Part shown: piece by piece, positions 17,822 to 27,322 of the stretch
Layout of the letters: every line of letters begins with the position of its first letter
Position numbering within the stretch: the stretch's first letter is position 1
NCBI RefSeq assembly: GCF_013033355.1
Contig: NZ_WQDY01000001.1
Location: 496,001 to 560,000 of the forward strand
DNA: 64,000 nucleotides
Reading direction: 5' to 3'
Origin: Ruegeria lacuscaerulensis
GTDB lineage: Bacteria > Pseudomonadota > Alphaproteobacteria > Rhodobacterales > Rhodobacteraceae
Notes under the pieces: generated by a model
Databases searched by the model: none
Told to the model about the DNA's origin: nothing
Seen by the model: only the letters and a program-made list of their open reading frames with translations
Translations under genes and position numbers: made by a program

Positions 17822-18574
17822 ATGTTTGGAATAGATATCATCGACGCGGGCCTGCTGCCCGCCATGTTCATCGCGATGCTGGGCGGACTGATTAGTTTCC
17901 TTTCGCCGTGTGTCTTGCCGATCGTGCCACCGTATCTTGCCTATATGAGCGGTGTGTCGATCAACGAAATGCAGGACCAGACTGCGGCGCGGCGCAAAGC
18001 GACGCTGACCGCATTGTTCTTTGTGCTGGGCTTGTCGACTGTCTTTCTGTTACTGGGCTTCACGGCCTCGGCCTTTGGCGCGTTTGTCCTGCAAAACCAA
18101 GTGCTTTTCGCGAAGCTTTCAGGTGCTGTGGTGATTGTGTTCGGTCTTCACTTTCTGAATGTCTTCCGCATCCCGTTCCTGGACCGTGAAGCGCGGATCG
18201 AAACCGGAGATTCGGGCGGTTCTGTTTTTGGAGCTTACATCCTCGGACTGGCTTTCGCTTTTGGATGGACGCCGTGTATCGGTCCTCAGCTTGGCGCGAT
18301 CCTGTCCTTGGCGGCGTCTGAAGCCTCGGTGGCCCGTGGAACGTTGCTCTTGGGTGTTTACGCTGCGGGACTCGGCATACCGTTCTTGCTGGCTGCAATG
18401 TTCCTTAACCGCTCGATGACCGTTATGAACAAGATCAAGCCTCATATGGCGACAATCGAAAAAGTGATGGGTGGGTTGTTGCTGTTCGTTGGCATCATGT
18501 TGATCACCGGGTTGTTCACCGAGTTTAGCTGGTGGTTGCTGGAGGCTTTCCCGGCGCTGGCAAATTTTGGCTAA
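17822..18574 (+). CDS. ccdA: Cytochrome c biogenesis protein CcdA
   Basis: CcdA is a six-helix inner-membrane protein that carries electrons from cytoplasmic thioredoxin to periplasmic CcmG and CcmH. The 250-residue protein has SFLSPCVLPIVPPYL in the first helix and FGWTPCIGPQLGA in the fourth, each with one of the two redox cysteines. It is thus functionally linked to ccmE, ccmF and ccmH at the left end of the window. The GTG or ATG choice is not an issue: ATG at 17822 gives the full first helix. Confidence 0.95.
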   Translation: MFGIDIIDAGLLPAMFIAMLGGLISFLSPCVLPIVPPYLAYMSGVSINEMQDQTAARRKATLTALFFVLGLSTVFLLLGFTASAFGAFVLQNQVLFAKLSGAVVIVFGLHFLNVFRIPFLDREARIETGDSGGSVFGAYILGLAFAFGWTPCIGPQLGAILSLAASEASVARGTLLLGVYAAGLGIPFLLAAMFLNRSMTVMNKIKPHMATIEKVMGGLLLFVGIMLITGLFTEFSWWLLEAFPALANFG

Positions 18575-18637
18575 AGTACTGATCTGACTTACCTTGATGA
18601 TAACGCTGCGCTAATCTGCGCAGCAGAAGGTAAGACT

Positions 18638-19852
18638 ATGAACAGTCACGAAAACCAAGAGCAGGTCAAACGTCGCCGGGTGTTTTACATTCCCGGTTAT
18701 GATCCTATACATCCTCGCAGATACCGCGAACTGTACCGTTCGGAAGGAGCGACGCAGTCCGCGTTGTCGGGATATCAGATATCGGTTTCAGCCGAAATGG
18801 GGGACGGTCCCTTTGGATGGCATGTCCATTCGGAACAAGACGGAACCAAGGTTGAGACACAGATTCAGGTGCTGGTCTGGTCGGATATTGTCAGGGACAG
18901 CATGTCCAACTCGGTTGTTGCGACTTATGTGCAACTGGTTAGAACCGCGTGGATTTACCTTGCGAGTGGGACGTTTGGACGACTGATGCGTTTACGCAAG
19001 GGGCCTGTAATCGCTGCACTTTATCCGTTTGCGATGCTTGTATTCCAGCTGGCCGCAGCACTGGCCATAGCCTGGGGCATCTGGAAAGGCGGCAGCCAGT
19101 TCTTTGACCTCTTTGCCATTGCCCCAGCCATTCTGACCTTCTGCCTGCTTTTGCGTTGGTTTCAAAAGATCGACAACAAGCTATTCGCTTATTATCTGAT
19201 GCACGACTACGCTTATTCGGCGAGCTTAAAGGGTGAAACGCCCGCCGCTTTGCGTAAACGCATGACTGAATTCACCGAACTGATTAGGCAGGCGCTGGCT
19301 ACCGACGTGGATGAAGTCTTGGTTGTTGGCCACAGTTCCGGCGCACATATCGGGGTCTCAGTTCTGGCTGATGTAATCAGGAGTGCGCCGGACACAGGCT
19401 TTAGACCAGCTCTATCTTTCCTATCCTTGGGTCAGGTCGTGCCAATGGTGTCGTTTCTCCCAAATGCCAAAGAGTTGCGGACAGATCTTCAATTTCTTTC
19501 CGTTCAGTACAATCTCACCTGGGTGGACGTATCGGCTCCGGGTGACGGATGTTCTTTTGCTCTTTGCGACCCTGTCGGCGTTTCCGGCGTCGCAACCGAA
19601 AGTAAAAAATGGCCCTTGGTCTTGTCGGCAGCATTCACGCAAACACTTTCGCCAGAGCGTTGGCAGGCTTTGCGATGGCGTTTCTTTCGTCTTCATTTTC
19701 AGTATTTGTGCGCCTTTGATCGCGTCGGGGCGTACGACTACTTCCGCATCACGGCCGGACCTCAGTCTTTGGCCCAGAGATTCCGTGGACGTAATTCGTC
19801 TAAGTCCCGTATCGATATCGCAGTCTCAAAGCACCGGACGGTGATGCTGTGA
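18638..19852 (+). CDS. Membrane-embedded alpha/beta hydrolase-like protein
   Basis: A 404-residue protein of uncertain role. It starts with the strand RVFYIPGYDP, as in alpha/beta hydrolases. Two membrane helices follow at about residues 125-145 and 150-170. Then comes the nucleophile elbow VVGHSSGAH with Ser233. Substrate is unknown; lipids would fit the membrane anchor. The final codons overlap the P450 start (GTGA), so the two are translationally coupled, suggesting they act on the same compound. I see no closer family name. Confidence 0.7.
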   Translation: MNSHENQEQVKRRRVFYIPGYDPIHPRRYRELYRSEGATQSALSGYQISVSAEMGDGPFGWHVHSEQDGTKVETQIQVLVWSDIVRDSMSNSVVATYVQLVRTAWIYLASGTFGRLMRLRKGPVIAALYPFAMLVFQLAAALAIAWGIWKGGSQFFDLFAIAPAILTFCLLLRWFQKIDNKLFAYYLMHDYAYSASLKGETPAALRKRMTEFTELIRQALATDVDEVLVVGHSSGAHIGVSVLADVIRSAPDTGFRPALSFLSLGQVVPMVSFLPNAKELRTDLQFLSVQYNLTWVDVSAPGDGCSFALCDPVGVSGVATESKKWPLVLSAAFTQTLSPERWQALRWRFFRLHFQYLCAFDRVGAYDYFRITAGPQSLAQRFRGRNSSKSRIDIAVSKHRTVML

Positions 19853-21198
19853 TACCGCCAAAGCCGCCGTCACGCCCAAACCATGTTTCGCTGTGGCGGT
19901 ACCTCAAGCTGTTTCGTCAAGATATCCTTTCCGCACAACCGCAACGCCTGTATCGCGCATGGATGGCCGAGTTTCGGACTCCGTTCTTTCGATCGTACAT
20001 GATGAACCAGCCTGAACTTGTTGAAACTGTTTTGAAAAAACGAGCGGAAGGTTTTCCTAAATCTGAACGTATCAGCGAAGGCTTACGACCACTTTTAGGA
20101 GAGTCTGTTTTTTTAACCAATGGTGAAACGTGGAAACGACAACGCAGGATCATCGACCCGGCGTTTGAGGGGGGACGGCTTAAAGACACGTTCCCTGCGA
20201 TGCTTCAGGCCGCGGAAGCAGCAGTGCGACGAATACGCCCTCTGGTCGGCGCCGACATCGAATGTGAAGAATTAACAAGCCATGCTGCCGCCGATGTTAT
20301 CTTTCGAACCTTATTCTCAGTGCCGATCGAACATGAAGTCGCGGCGCAAGTCTTTCAGAAGTTCAGGGCTTACCAACGCCAGCAACCCTTGTTGAACCTG
20401 GCCGCATTTGTTCCGCTACCACGGTGGATGCCTCGGTTCCATTCTTCAAGAACTCGAGAAAACGCAAATGAAATAAGGGCTTTGATTGGGAAGCTGACGC
20501 AACAACGTGCTGAGTTAATTGCGCGAGGATGTGCGCCCAACGATCTGGCAACTAAAATCATGACGACTCCGGACCCTGAGACCGGGACATGTTTCGACAC
20601 TAATGAGATGGTCGACCAAGTTGCGATTTTCTTTCTGGCAGGCCATGAAACAAGCGCCTCGGCTCTGGCTTGGGCGTTGTACCTGATGGCCTTATACCCA
20701 GAGTGGCAGGATAAGCTGGCTGCCGAAGCTCAGGCTGTAAATATCTCCGATATCTCGGAAATGTCGAAGCTAAAGCTGAGCAGAGATGTCTTTCGCGAGA
20801 CGCTTCGACTTTATCCGCCTGTCCCCATGATGGTGCGCGAAACTACGTGCCCCCAACGCTTTCGCGACCGCGACGTTCCAAAAGGGGCTCAAATCGTTAT
20901 CAGCCCGTGGCATCTTCACCGGCACGAACGGCTTTGGGATTATCCGGATGAGTTTGATCCGAACAGATGGGCCACGGAAAACGGCAAGCGTTGCCAGCGA
21001 GAAGCATTCATTCCGTTCTCAGCTGGTCCTCGTGTGTGCTCGGGCGCTGGATTTGCCATGATCGAGGGCCCATTGATCCTGTCCAAATTGCTGCAGCACT
21101 TCCGGTTCGAGTTAATCGAGGGCAAAACGCCGATTCCGGTGGCGCATCTGACTGTCCGGTCGAAAGACGGAATTTGGTTGCGCATCGTTGAGCGCTAA
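19849..21198 (+). CDS. Cytochrome P450
   Basis: A 449-residue heme monooxygenase. The oxygen-binding I-helix motif is AGHETSASALAW, the K-helix ExxR is ETLR, and the heme-thiolate loop is FSAGPRVCSG with Cys397. There is no membrane anchor, so it is probably soluble. It starts with GTG at 19849, overlapping the hydrolase stop. No ferredoxin or reductase is adjacent, so electrons must come from elsewhere. The substrate is unknown. Some stretches read more AT-rich than their neighbours, a weak hint of acquisition. Confidence 0.92.
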   Translation: MIPPKPPSRPNHVSLWRYLKLFRQDILSAQPQRLYRAWMAEFRTPFFRSYMMNQPELVETVLKKRAEGFPKSERISEGLRPLLGESVFLTNGETWKRQRRIIDPAFEGGRLKDTFPAMLQAAEAAVRRIRPLVGADIECEELTSHAAADVIFRTLFSVPIEHEVAAQVFQKFRAYQRQQPLLNLAAFVPLPRWMPRFHSSRTRENANEIRALIGKLTQQRAELIARGCAPNDLATKIMTTPDPETGTCFDTNEMVDQVAIFFLAGHETSASALAWALYLMALYPEWQDKLAAEAQAVNISDISEMSKLKLSRDVFRETLRLYPPVPMMVRETTCPQRFRDRDVPKGAQIVISPWHLHRHERLWDYPDEFDPNRWATENGKRCQREAFIPFSAGPRVCSGAGFAMIEGPLILSKLLQHFRFELIEGKTPIPVAHLTVRSKDGIWLRIVER

Positions 21199-21270
21199 CA
21201 AACTACCATCGTGATGCGCCATGCTGTATGCGGTTGAAAACAGCGGAATCATTTCGAACGGGAATATCAT

Positions 21271-22152
21271 ATGTCCAAATCAGAACAGCGCGAGCAAATG
21301 TCCAATGGAGCTGGCTTTATTGCAGCACTGGATCAAAGCGGCGGCTCGACTCCCAAAGCGCTGGCACTCTATGGGGTTGAGGCATCAGACTATTCCTCGG
21401 ATGAGGAGATGTTTGGGGAAATTCAGAAGATGCGCGCCCGGATTATCCTGGCAGATGATTTCACCAATGAAAAAGTTATCGGAGCCATCCTGTTCGAACG
21501 GACTCTGGGTGAAGAAATTGATGGCCGAAAAGTCGCCGATTTCCTTTGGTCGGAAAAGCGCATCGTACCTTTTCTCAAGATCGACAAAGGGTTAGAGGAC
21601 GAGGCGAATGGTGTTCAGATGATGAAGCCGATCCCTGGTCTGGCCGACACCCTTGCGAAGGCGTCGGGCGTGTTTGGAACCAAAGAACGCTCGGTTATTC
21701 ATGAAGCCAATGCCGAGGGCATCGCAGCTGTAGTTGCGCAACAATTCGACATTGCGCGGGAAGTGATAGCGGCTGACATGGTTCCGATCATCGAGCCTGA
21801 GGTGAACATCAATTCGGCATCCAAAGCCGAGGCCGAAGACATTCTGAAGGCCGAGATCCTGAAAAACCTTGATCAATTGGACGAGGGACAGGATGTGATG
21901 CTGAAATTGACGATCCCCACCAATGCGAACCTGTATGACGCCGTTGCCGATCATCCACGCGTGATGCGTGTGGTTGCTTTGTCGGGCGGATATTCAACAG
22001 AACAAGCCTGCGATTTGTTGGGACAGAACGGTAAAATGATCGCATCTTTCTCGCGTGCTTTGACTGAGGGACTGTCGAAACAGCAATCGAATGATGAGTT
22101 CAACGCGGCTCTGGGTGGGAATATCGAGAAAATCTACCGCGCGTCGACTTAA
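21271..22152 (+). CDS. Fructose-bisphosphate aldolase, class I
   Basis: A 293-residue Schiff-base aldolase that interconverts fructose 1,6-bisphosphate with two triose phosphates. The start AGFIAALDQSGGSTPKAL and the later IEPEVNIN and MLKLTIPTNANLYD segments are typical of the bacterial class I family, the last carrying the Schiff-base lysine. Class I enzymes need no divalent metal. It lies downstream of the P450 gene, 72 bases apart, and converges on tag. A hairpin with a short T-run inside tag could end its transcript. Confidence 0.92.
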   Translation: MSKSEQREQMSNGAGFIAALDQSGGSTPKALALYGVEASDYSSDEEMFGEIQKMRARIILADDFTNEKVIGAILFERTLGEEIDGRKVADFLWSEKRIVPFLKIDKGLEDEANGVQMMKPIPGLADTLAKASGVFGTKERSVIHEANAEGIAAVVAQQFDIAREVIAADMVPIIEPEVNINSASKAEAEDILKAEILKNLDQLDEGQDVMLKLTIPTNANLYDAVADHPRVMRVVALSGGYSTEQACDLLGQNGKMIASFSRALTEGLSKQQSNDEFNAALGGNIEKIYRAST

Positions 22153-22158
22153 ACAGAT

Positions 22159-22761
22159 CTACGTTGGCACAATGAAATCGCGGCGCATCTGCGCCGCTTT
22201 TGCGCGAATGACGCATCCATTTGCGTGATCATTTACAAGCCCCATCGCTTGCATGAACGCAAAAACAGTGGTTGGCCCAATGAATTTCCAACCTCTCTTT
22301 TTAAGATCCTTGGACATGGCCACAGACTCAGGCGAGGTTGACGCTGTCTGAGGTTCGGGTGGCATATCTGCCTCATACTGCCAGACATAAGCAGCAAGTG
22401 ATCCGTACTCAGTGATCAGACATTGTGCGCATTGGGCGTTATTTATGACGGCTTGAATTTTGCCGCGATGTCGGACAATTCCTTCATCGTGCAAAAGACG
22501 TTCAATGTCTGCATCATCAAACGCCGCTACAGCGTTGATTTCGAATTGTTTAAACGCTCTCCGAAAGTTCTCGCGCTTGGATAGGATTGTCCGCCAGCTC
22601 AATCCGGATTGAAAACTCTCGAGACATAGCTTTTCGAACAAGCGTTGGTCATCCGCAACGGGATATCCCCATTCGTTGTCATGATAATCGAAAAACTCAG
22701 GCGCGGCCTGGCACCATTTGCAGCGAGGCTGACCGTCCGGTCCTTGTGTAGTCTGGCTCAT
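22159..22761 (-). CDS. tag: DNA-3-methyladenine glycosylase I
   Basis: Tag removes 3-methyladenine from alkylated DNA, starting base-excision repair. The 200-residue protein has the N-terminal RCKWCQAAPEFFDYHDNEWG, with zinc-ligand cysteine and the conserved HDxEWG, then QSGLSWRTILSKRENFR. The C-terminal zinc ligands HANGC are present. The start at 22761 (MSQTT) was preferred over 22791 because the family begins close to the RCKWC motif. It converges with the aldolase gene. Confidence 0.93.
   Translation of the reverse strand: MSQTTQGPDGQPRCKWCQAAPEFFDYHDNEWGYPVADDQRLFEKLCLESFQSGLSWRTILSKRENFRRAFKQFEINAVAAFDDADIERLLHDEGIVRHRGKIQAVINNAQCAQCLITEYGSLAAYVWQYEADMPPEPQTASTSPESVAMSKDLKKRGWKFIGPTTVFAFMQAMGLVNDHANGCVIRAKAAQMRRDFIVPT
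22180..22201 (+). terminator. Likely terminator of the aldolase gene
   Basis: GCGGCGCA and TGCGCCGC pair around a two-base gap and are followed by TTTT. The hairpin lies 28 bases after the aldolase stop, inside the last codons of the opposing tag gene. Confidence 0.6.
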
Positions 22762-22826
22762 GTATGTACCACTTTTGTTCCGGTCGAGCATACACAGCCC
22801 GGTAGTTTTAAATCAAGCACCCAATA

Positions 22827-23042
22827 TCAGGCGCGATACCAGTTCAAAATGTATACACGAATTGCCGATGCCAAGCCGATTTCAGGATCACGAGACACGT
22901 CAATTTCAGCCGCTAGCGCATTGATTGGAATATCTTTTATTTTGGCAATGTCACGGAATGCCTGCCAGAACTCATCCTCGAGCGATACCGAAGTACGGTG
23001 TCCCTTCAGGGTCAGGGACCGTTTGACGGGGCGGCCGCTCAT
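22827..23042 (-). CDS. Ribbon-helix-helix domain protein
   Basis: A 71-residue protein with a ribbon-helix-helix pattern: the strand RSLTLKGHRTSVSLEDEFW followed by two helices. Such proteins often bind DNA as dimers, but this small family has no assigned role. It is the last gene of a three-gene minus-strand operon with fumC and a DUF4169 gene. Its start codon overlaps the DUF4169 stop by four bases (ATGA). It might regulate something linked to fumarase, which is only a guess from context. Confidence 0.8.
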   Translation of the reverse strand: MSGRPVKRSLTLKGHRTSVSLEDEFWQAFRDIAKIKDIPINALAAEIDVSRDPEIGLASAIRVYILNWYRA

Positions 23043-23215
23043 TCCTCCAACTCATGGTTGTCCAAGTCGCGGCGTTGCTTGTTCAGTACTTTCTCGGCTG
23101 CATCTCTTTCAGGCTTTTTACGCCCAAAGGAAATAGCATTCTGGTCGGCGCGGGCCTTCTTTTCAGCCCGCGCTTTTTCCTTTCGGTACCGGTTCAGATT
23201 GACCGGCTTACTCAT
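23039..23215 (-). CDS. DUF4169 family small basic protein
   Basis: A 58-residue, very charged protein starting [20 protein letters not shown], rich in lysine, arginine and alanine and probably helical throughout. This matches the DUF4169 family of Rhodobacterales and relatives, which has no known function. The start codon shares one base with the fumC stop (TGATG) and its stop overlaps the next start (ATGA), so all three genes are translationally coupled. It is short enough to be missed by many gene finders. Confidence 0.85.
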   Translation of the reverse strand: MSKPVNLNRYRKEKARAEKKARADQNAISFGRKKPERDAAEKVLNKQRRDLDNHELEE

Positions 23216-24609
23216 CAGTCCTTTGGACCAATCATTTGCTCGGGGCGGACCACGGCGTCAAATGTCGCTTCATCCACAAAACCCAGAGCGATGGCCTCTT
23301 CCTTGAGGGTCGTGCCGTTCTTATGCGCAGTCTTTGCAACCGTCGTGGCGTTGTCATAGCCGATGGTGGGCGCCAGAGCCGTCACCAGCATCAGCGACTC
23401 CTTCATCAGCTTTTCAATGCGCGGCTCGTTTGCCTGAATGCCCAGTAGCATCCGTTCGGTAAAGCTATCGGCGGCATCGCCCAAAAGCTGGATTGACTGC
23501 AACAGGTTGTAGGACATCATCGGGTTGTAAACATTCAACTCGAAGTGGCCCTGACTACCGGCAAACTTTACTGCGGCGTCATTGCCCATGACATGCGCCG
23601 CGACCTGTGTCAGTGCCTCGGCCTGTGTGGGGTTCACTTTGCCGGGCATAATTGACGAACCCGGTTCGTTTTCCGGCAAGATCAATTCGCCCAGACCTGA
23701 ACGAGGACCCGATCCCAACAGACGGATATCGTTGGCAATTTTATAACAGCTACCCGCGATTGTCGCCAAAGCGCCCGACAAAAAGACCATGGCGTCATGC
23801 GCGGCCAGCGCCTCAAACTTGTTAGGCGCGGTCACGAAGGGCAGGCCGGTTATCTCGGCCATATTTGCTGCAACGGCTTCGCCCCAGCCGTTTTGAGTGT
23901 TCAAACCGGTGCCCACGGCTGTGCCACCCTGAGCTAACTCATAGATACCAGGCATAGCGGCCTTTACGCGCTCGATCCCCTGACGGATCTGATGGGCGTA
24001 GCCACCGAATTCCTGACCCAGAGTCAGCGGCGTTGCGTCTTGTGTATGAGTCCGCCCGATCTTGATAATATCTTTGAATTCCTCGGATTTCTGCTCCAAC
24101 CCCAAGGCTAGCTTTTCGAGCCCAGGCAACAGAACGTCACGCACGCTCATGGCTGTTGCGATGTGCATGGCGGTGGGGAAGGTGTCGTTCGAAGATTGTC
24201 CCATGTTGCAATGGTCATTGGGGTGCACGGGATCCTTGGATCCAATAACGCCGCCCAGAATCTCGATCGCACGGTTCGCGATGACCTCGTTTGAGTTCAT
24301 GTTGGACTGAGTTCCCGACCCGGTTTGCCACACGACCAGTGGGAAGTTGTCGTCGAACTTGCCTTCGAAGACTTCTCCGGCTGCCTGAATGATGGCGTCA
24401 GCGATCCGAGCGTCCAGTTTACCGGTCGCCTTGTTCTCCATTGCACAGGCTTTTTTGATAACGCCTAATGCCCGCACGATGGCCACAGGCTGTTTCTCCC
24501 ATCCAATGGGGAAATTCATGATGGAGCGCTGGGTCTGCGCACCCCAATATTTATCCGAAGGAACCTCCAGCGGGCCAAAGCTGTCGGATTCTGTGCGGGT
24601 CTGGGACAT
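23215..24609 (-). CDS. fumC: Fumarate hydratase class II
   Basis: FumC hydrates fumarate to malate in the TCA cycle and needs no iron-sulfur cluster. The 464-residue protein has the superfamily signature [13 protein letters not shown], the [10 protein letters not shown] segment and the [14 protein letters not shown] motif with a catalytic-site histidine. It is the first gene of the operon with DUF4169 and the ribbon-helix-helix protein. The 205 bases upstream hold no other gene. Confidence 0.97.
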   Translation of the reverse strand: MSQTRTESDSFGPLEVPSDKYWGAQTQRSIMNFPIGWEKQPVAIVRALGVIKKACAMENKATGKLDARIADAIIQAAGEVFEGKFDDNFPLVVWQTGSGTQSNMNSNEVIANRAIEILGGVIGSKDPVHPNDHCNMGQSSNDTFPTAMHIATAMSVRDVLLPGLEKLALGLEQKSEEFKDIIKIGRTHTQDATPLTLGQEFGGYAHQIRQGIERVKAAMPGIYELAQGGTAVGTGLNTQNGWGEAVAANMAEITGLPFVTAPNKFEALAAHDAMVFLSGALATIAGSCYKIANDIRLLGSGPRSGLGELILPENEPGSSIMPGKVNPTQAEALTQVAAHVMGNDAAVKFAGSQGHFELNVYNPMMSYNLLQSIQLLGDAADSFTERMLLGIQANEPRIEKLMKESLMLVTALAPTIGYDNATTVAKTAHKNGTTLKEEAIALGFVDEATFDAVVRPEQMIGPKD

Positions 24610-24815
24610 CTGTCACTCCGTCTTGTATACAGTCGTATGCCATTTACCTGCCACTACGCCACCGTGCAATCGGGCAGTTTCGCGCACCTTAAACTTATGG
24701 TTCACAAAGGTATAGATCGACAAATGCTTCATTTTATTTAGGGGATTACAATTCGACCCATTGTGCGTGCTAACAGGTGGGCTAGAATAAGTTAGTCAAT
24801 GTTGCGGAGAGTCTC

Positions 24816-25379
24816 GTGTTACTTTCAGAACGGCTACTTGCCCTAAAAATGCTCACGTTCTCTGTTGTTGCGCTCGTGTGCGTTACGCTTTCGTCTCAAC
24901 CTGTTCTTGCTGACGAAATCGCCCCCTTTGTCGGTGACTATGTTGGCTCTGCAAACATGGTGGACGCGGATGGAGGTGAAGTCCCCAGGGACATGAGCGT
25001 CTCGATCCACGAACTTAAAGATGGGTTTAATGTCAGTTGGAAAACAACGACCTACAAAGCAGACGGTCGGATAAAAGAGCAGTCGTTTTCCATTGATTTC
25101 AAAGAGTCCGAGCGTACAGACGTATTTTCTGCCGCAATGAGACGTAATGTCTTTGGACACGAAGTGCCCTTGGATCCAATGCAGGGCGAACCGTTCGTAT
25201 GGGGCCGGATCGATGGGCAAACAATGACAGTTTTTTCCTTGTTCATCGACGAAAACGGTGGCTACGAGCTGCAGCAATACGATCGAACGCTGACCGAAGG
25301 CGGTCTGAATCTGTCGTTTTCGCGGTTCAGAAACGGAGTGAAGTCCCGATCAGTCGAGACTTTTCTAAAGCGTCAATAA
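24816..25379 (+). CDS. Hypothetical exported protein
   Basis: A 187-residue protein without a family I can name. It has an N-terminal signal sequence (MLTFSVVALVCVTLSS, cleavage likely after VLA), followed by a mature domain that looks beta-rich (FVGDYVGSANMVDADGG, later VETFLKRQ). Repeated short strands and the lack of cysteines suggest a lipocalin-like or beta-sandwich fold, which is only an impression. The GTG at 24816 has GCGGAGAG upstream; ATG at 24849 would still give a signal peptide. It converges on the sspB gene with eight bases between the stops. Confidence 0.65.
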   Translation: MLLSERLLALKMLTFSVVALVCVTLSSQPVLADEIAPFVGDYVGSANMVDADGGEVPRDMSVSIHELKDGFNVSWKTTTYKADGRIKEQSFSIDFKESERTDVFSAAMRRNVFGHEVPLDPMQGEPFVWGRIDGQTMTVFSLFIDENGGYELQQYDRTLTEGGLNLSFSRFRNGVKSRSVETFLKRQ

Positions 25380-25387
25380 TCCAGCGG

Positions 25388-25846
25388 TTATTTGCGAAAG
25401 CTGTCGAGCGAAACGACGTCGGCGTCGTGTTGCTCTTCTTCTTCTTCTTCAATTTCGATAGCGTCTTCGATGAATTGAGCAACCTCTTCCTCTTCCGGGC
25501 TTTCAAAGCGCAAACCAAACTCGACCGAAGGGTCAACAAACGTTTTGATAGACGAATAAGGGATATATAGCGGCTCAGGCGCGTCGCCAAAATTCAGTGT
25601 GATCGCGAACCCCTTGTCGCCGACCTCTAGGTTTTCAAACCAATGCTGCACGACGATTGTCATTTCATCGGGATATCTGTCGCGCAGCCAGTCAGCTAAT
25701 TCCACCCCATCTTGTTGGGTGTCGAAGGTAATAAAGAAATGATGCGCCCCTGGCAGGCCGTTTTTCGAAACGCTTGTCAGAACCTTCTTGATTAGCCCAC
25801 GCATCGCCGTGTGCATAAGGTTCCCGTAATCAATGTCCTGCGACAT
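25388..25846 (-). CDS. sspB: SspB family ClpXP adaptor
   Basis: SspB delivers ssrA-tagged proteins to the ClpXP protease. The 152-residue protein has the N-terminal globular domain (HHFFITFDTQQDGVEL and YIPYSSIKTFVDPSVEFGL) and an acidic linker (EIEEEEEEQ). It ends in DVVSLDSFRK, the short tail that docks on ClpX. This is the alphaproteobacterial SspB-alpha form. Its substrate-tagging RNA, ssrA, is encoded only 2 kb away, though the two are not in one transcript. Confidence 0.92.
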   Translation of the reverse strand: MSQDIDYGNLMHTAMRGLIKKVLTSVSKNGLPGAHHFFITFDTQQDGVELADWLRDRYPDEMTIVVQHWFENLEVGDKGFAITLNFGDAPEPLYIPYSSIKTFVDPSVEFGLRFESPEEEEVAQFIEDAIEIEEEEEEQHDADVVSLDSFRK

Positions 25847-25921
25847 GTGTCTTCCTCAAAATTGATGTTCTAAGCATAAGCGATTTCGCCGGAAACGAAA
25901 GACCACGATTAGGCGGATTGT

Positions 25922-27175
25922 TCAAAGGAAGTGAGAGGCTATTCCGGCCGCCGCCATCATGGCCAATGTTCGCCCCATGCCAAATTTGAATTTAAATATC
26001 AACACCCAAGCCAGCACTACAAGACACAAAGCGATCAGGTTCGCGGATGCATAGTCAGGCCAAGGAAACGAAAAGAAACCCCATGTTTTCTGCGGGACAT
26101 TGTGGAACAGCACATTTAAGCCGAACCACACCGACAAATTGAGAATCACACCTACGACCGCTGCTGTGATTCCGTTCAGAGCCGCTGACAATCTTGGGCG
26201 GCTTGCGAGGTGATCCAGATAAGGTGCGGCCATGAAAATCCATAAAAAGCATGGGACGAATGTTGCCCAAAGCGCAACTGCACCGGCCGCGAGGGCAAGT
26301 GGAAACCCTCCATCCGCCTGACCGGTAAGCATAGCCACGAATTGGGTCACTAAAATCAAAGGACCTGGAGTCGTTTCGGCCAATCCAAGTGCATCAATCA
26401 TCTGCGGTGTGCTAATCCATTGGTACTTGTCCACGACCGTTTGGGTCATATACGCCAACACTGCGTAAGCGCCGCCAAAGGTCACAACTGCAAGACGTGC
26501 GAAGAACCAGCCGAGGTCCGCCAGTAATTTCTGACCCGTCAGACTAAGCAAAATCAAAGGCGCCAACCAAAGTGTCACCCAGGTCAGTCCGGTCCGAATA
26601 TATCCTGTTGGAGCATCGACCTTATTCATTGTCCGAGTTTGGCTGTCGCTCTGGAACCAAAAATACCCCCAAACTGCGGCGGCCACGATTATCAATGGAA
26701 AGGGCAGGTTAAGAAGAAAGATCGACAGAAAACTCAGAGCGGCAACGCCAATATGCTCGGTATCTTTCAGCGCTTTTCGGGACAGGTTTCTAAGGGCATG
26801 CAAAACAATGATGATCACCGCAGCTTTGATCCCCAAGAATCCGGATTGCACAAGCGGAAGCGCGCCGTAATTCGCGTAAAGTGACACCAGCACCGCAATA
26901 ACCAGAGCTCCGGGCAGAACGAACAGAAAGCCGGCAATCAACCCGCCAAAAACGCCACGCAGCCGCCAGCCTGCGTAGGTTGCCAACTGCATTGCCTCTG
27001 GGCCGGGAAGCAACATACACAACGAAAGAGCGCGCAAGAATGTTTGCTCGTCCAACCATGAACGTTCCTCGACCAACTCCTGATGCATTAGGGAAACCTG
27101 CGCTGCAGGGCCGCCAAAAGACAAAAGACCGATGCGCCCGAACACTTTGATCATTTCCGCTGTGTTTGGCGCCAT
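25922..27175 (-). CDS. chrA: Chromate transporter, long-chain CHR family
   Basis: A 417-residue inner-membrane protein with two homologous CHR halves. Each half starts with a signature: FGRIGLLSFGGPAAQVSLMH near the N-terminus and FARLAVVTFGGAYAVLAYM in the middle, and GLAETTPGPL follows the second. Characterised members export chromate; many others are untested. No chromate-linked regulator (chrB) is adjacent, so the substrate should be treated as open. The 150 bases upstream hold no recognised gene. Confidence 0.88.
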   Translation of the reverse strand: MAPNTAEMIKVFGRIGLLSFGGPAAQVSLMHQELVEERSWLDEQTFLRALSLCMLLPGPEAMQLATYAGWRLRGVFGGLIAGFLFVLPGALVIAVLVSLYANYGALPLVQSGFLGIKAAVIIIVLHALRNLSRKALKDTEHIGVAALSFLSIFLLNLPFPLIIVAAAVWGYFWFQSDSQTRTMNKVDAPTGYIRTGLTWVTLWLAPLILLSLTGQKLLADLGWFFARLAVVTFGGAYAVLAYMTQTVVDKYQWISTPQMIDALGLAETTPGPLILVTQFVAMLTGQADGGFPLALAAGAVALWATFVPCFLWIFMAAPYLDHLASRPRLSAALNGITAAVVGVILNLSVWFGLNVLFHNVPQKTWGFFSFPWPDYASANLIALCLVVLAWVLIFKFKFGMGRTLAMMAAAGIASHFL

Positions 27176-27322
27176 GGTTTTCGATCCGCTGACCTGTTAT
27201 GCGGGTCTTCTATCCGGATACCGTCATGCGTTACAGGCTTTTAGCAGGGATCAGACAAGAATTGTCAGAGCGGATTCAGGGTTGTTGGGGAAACAGCGCA
27301 GCTTAAAGATTGGAACTGCGGT

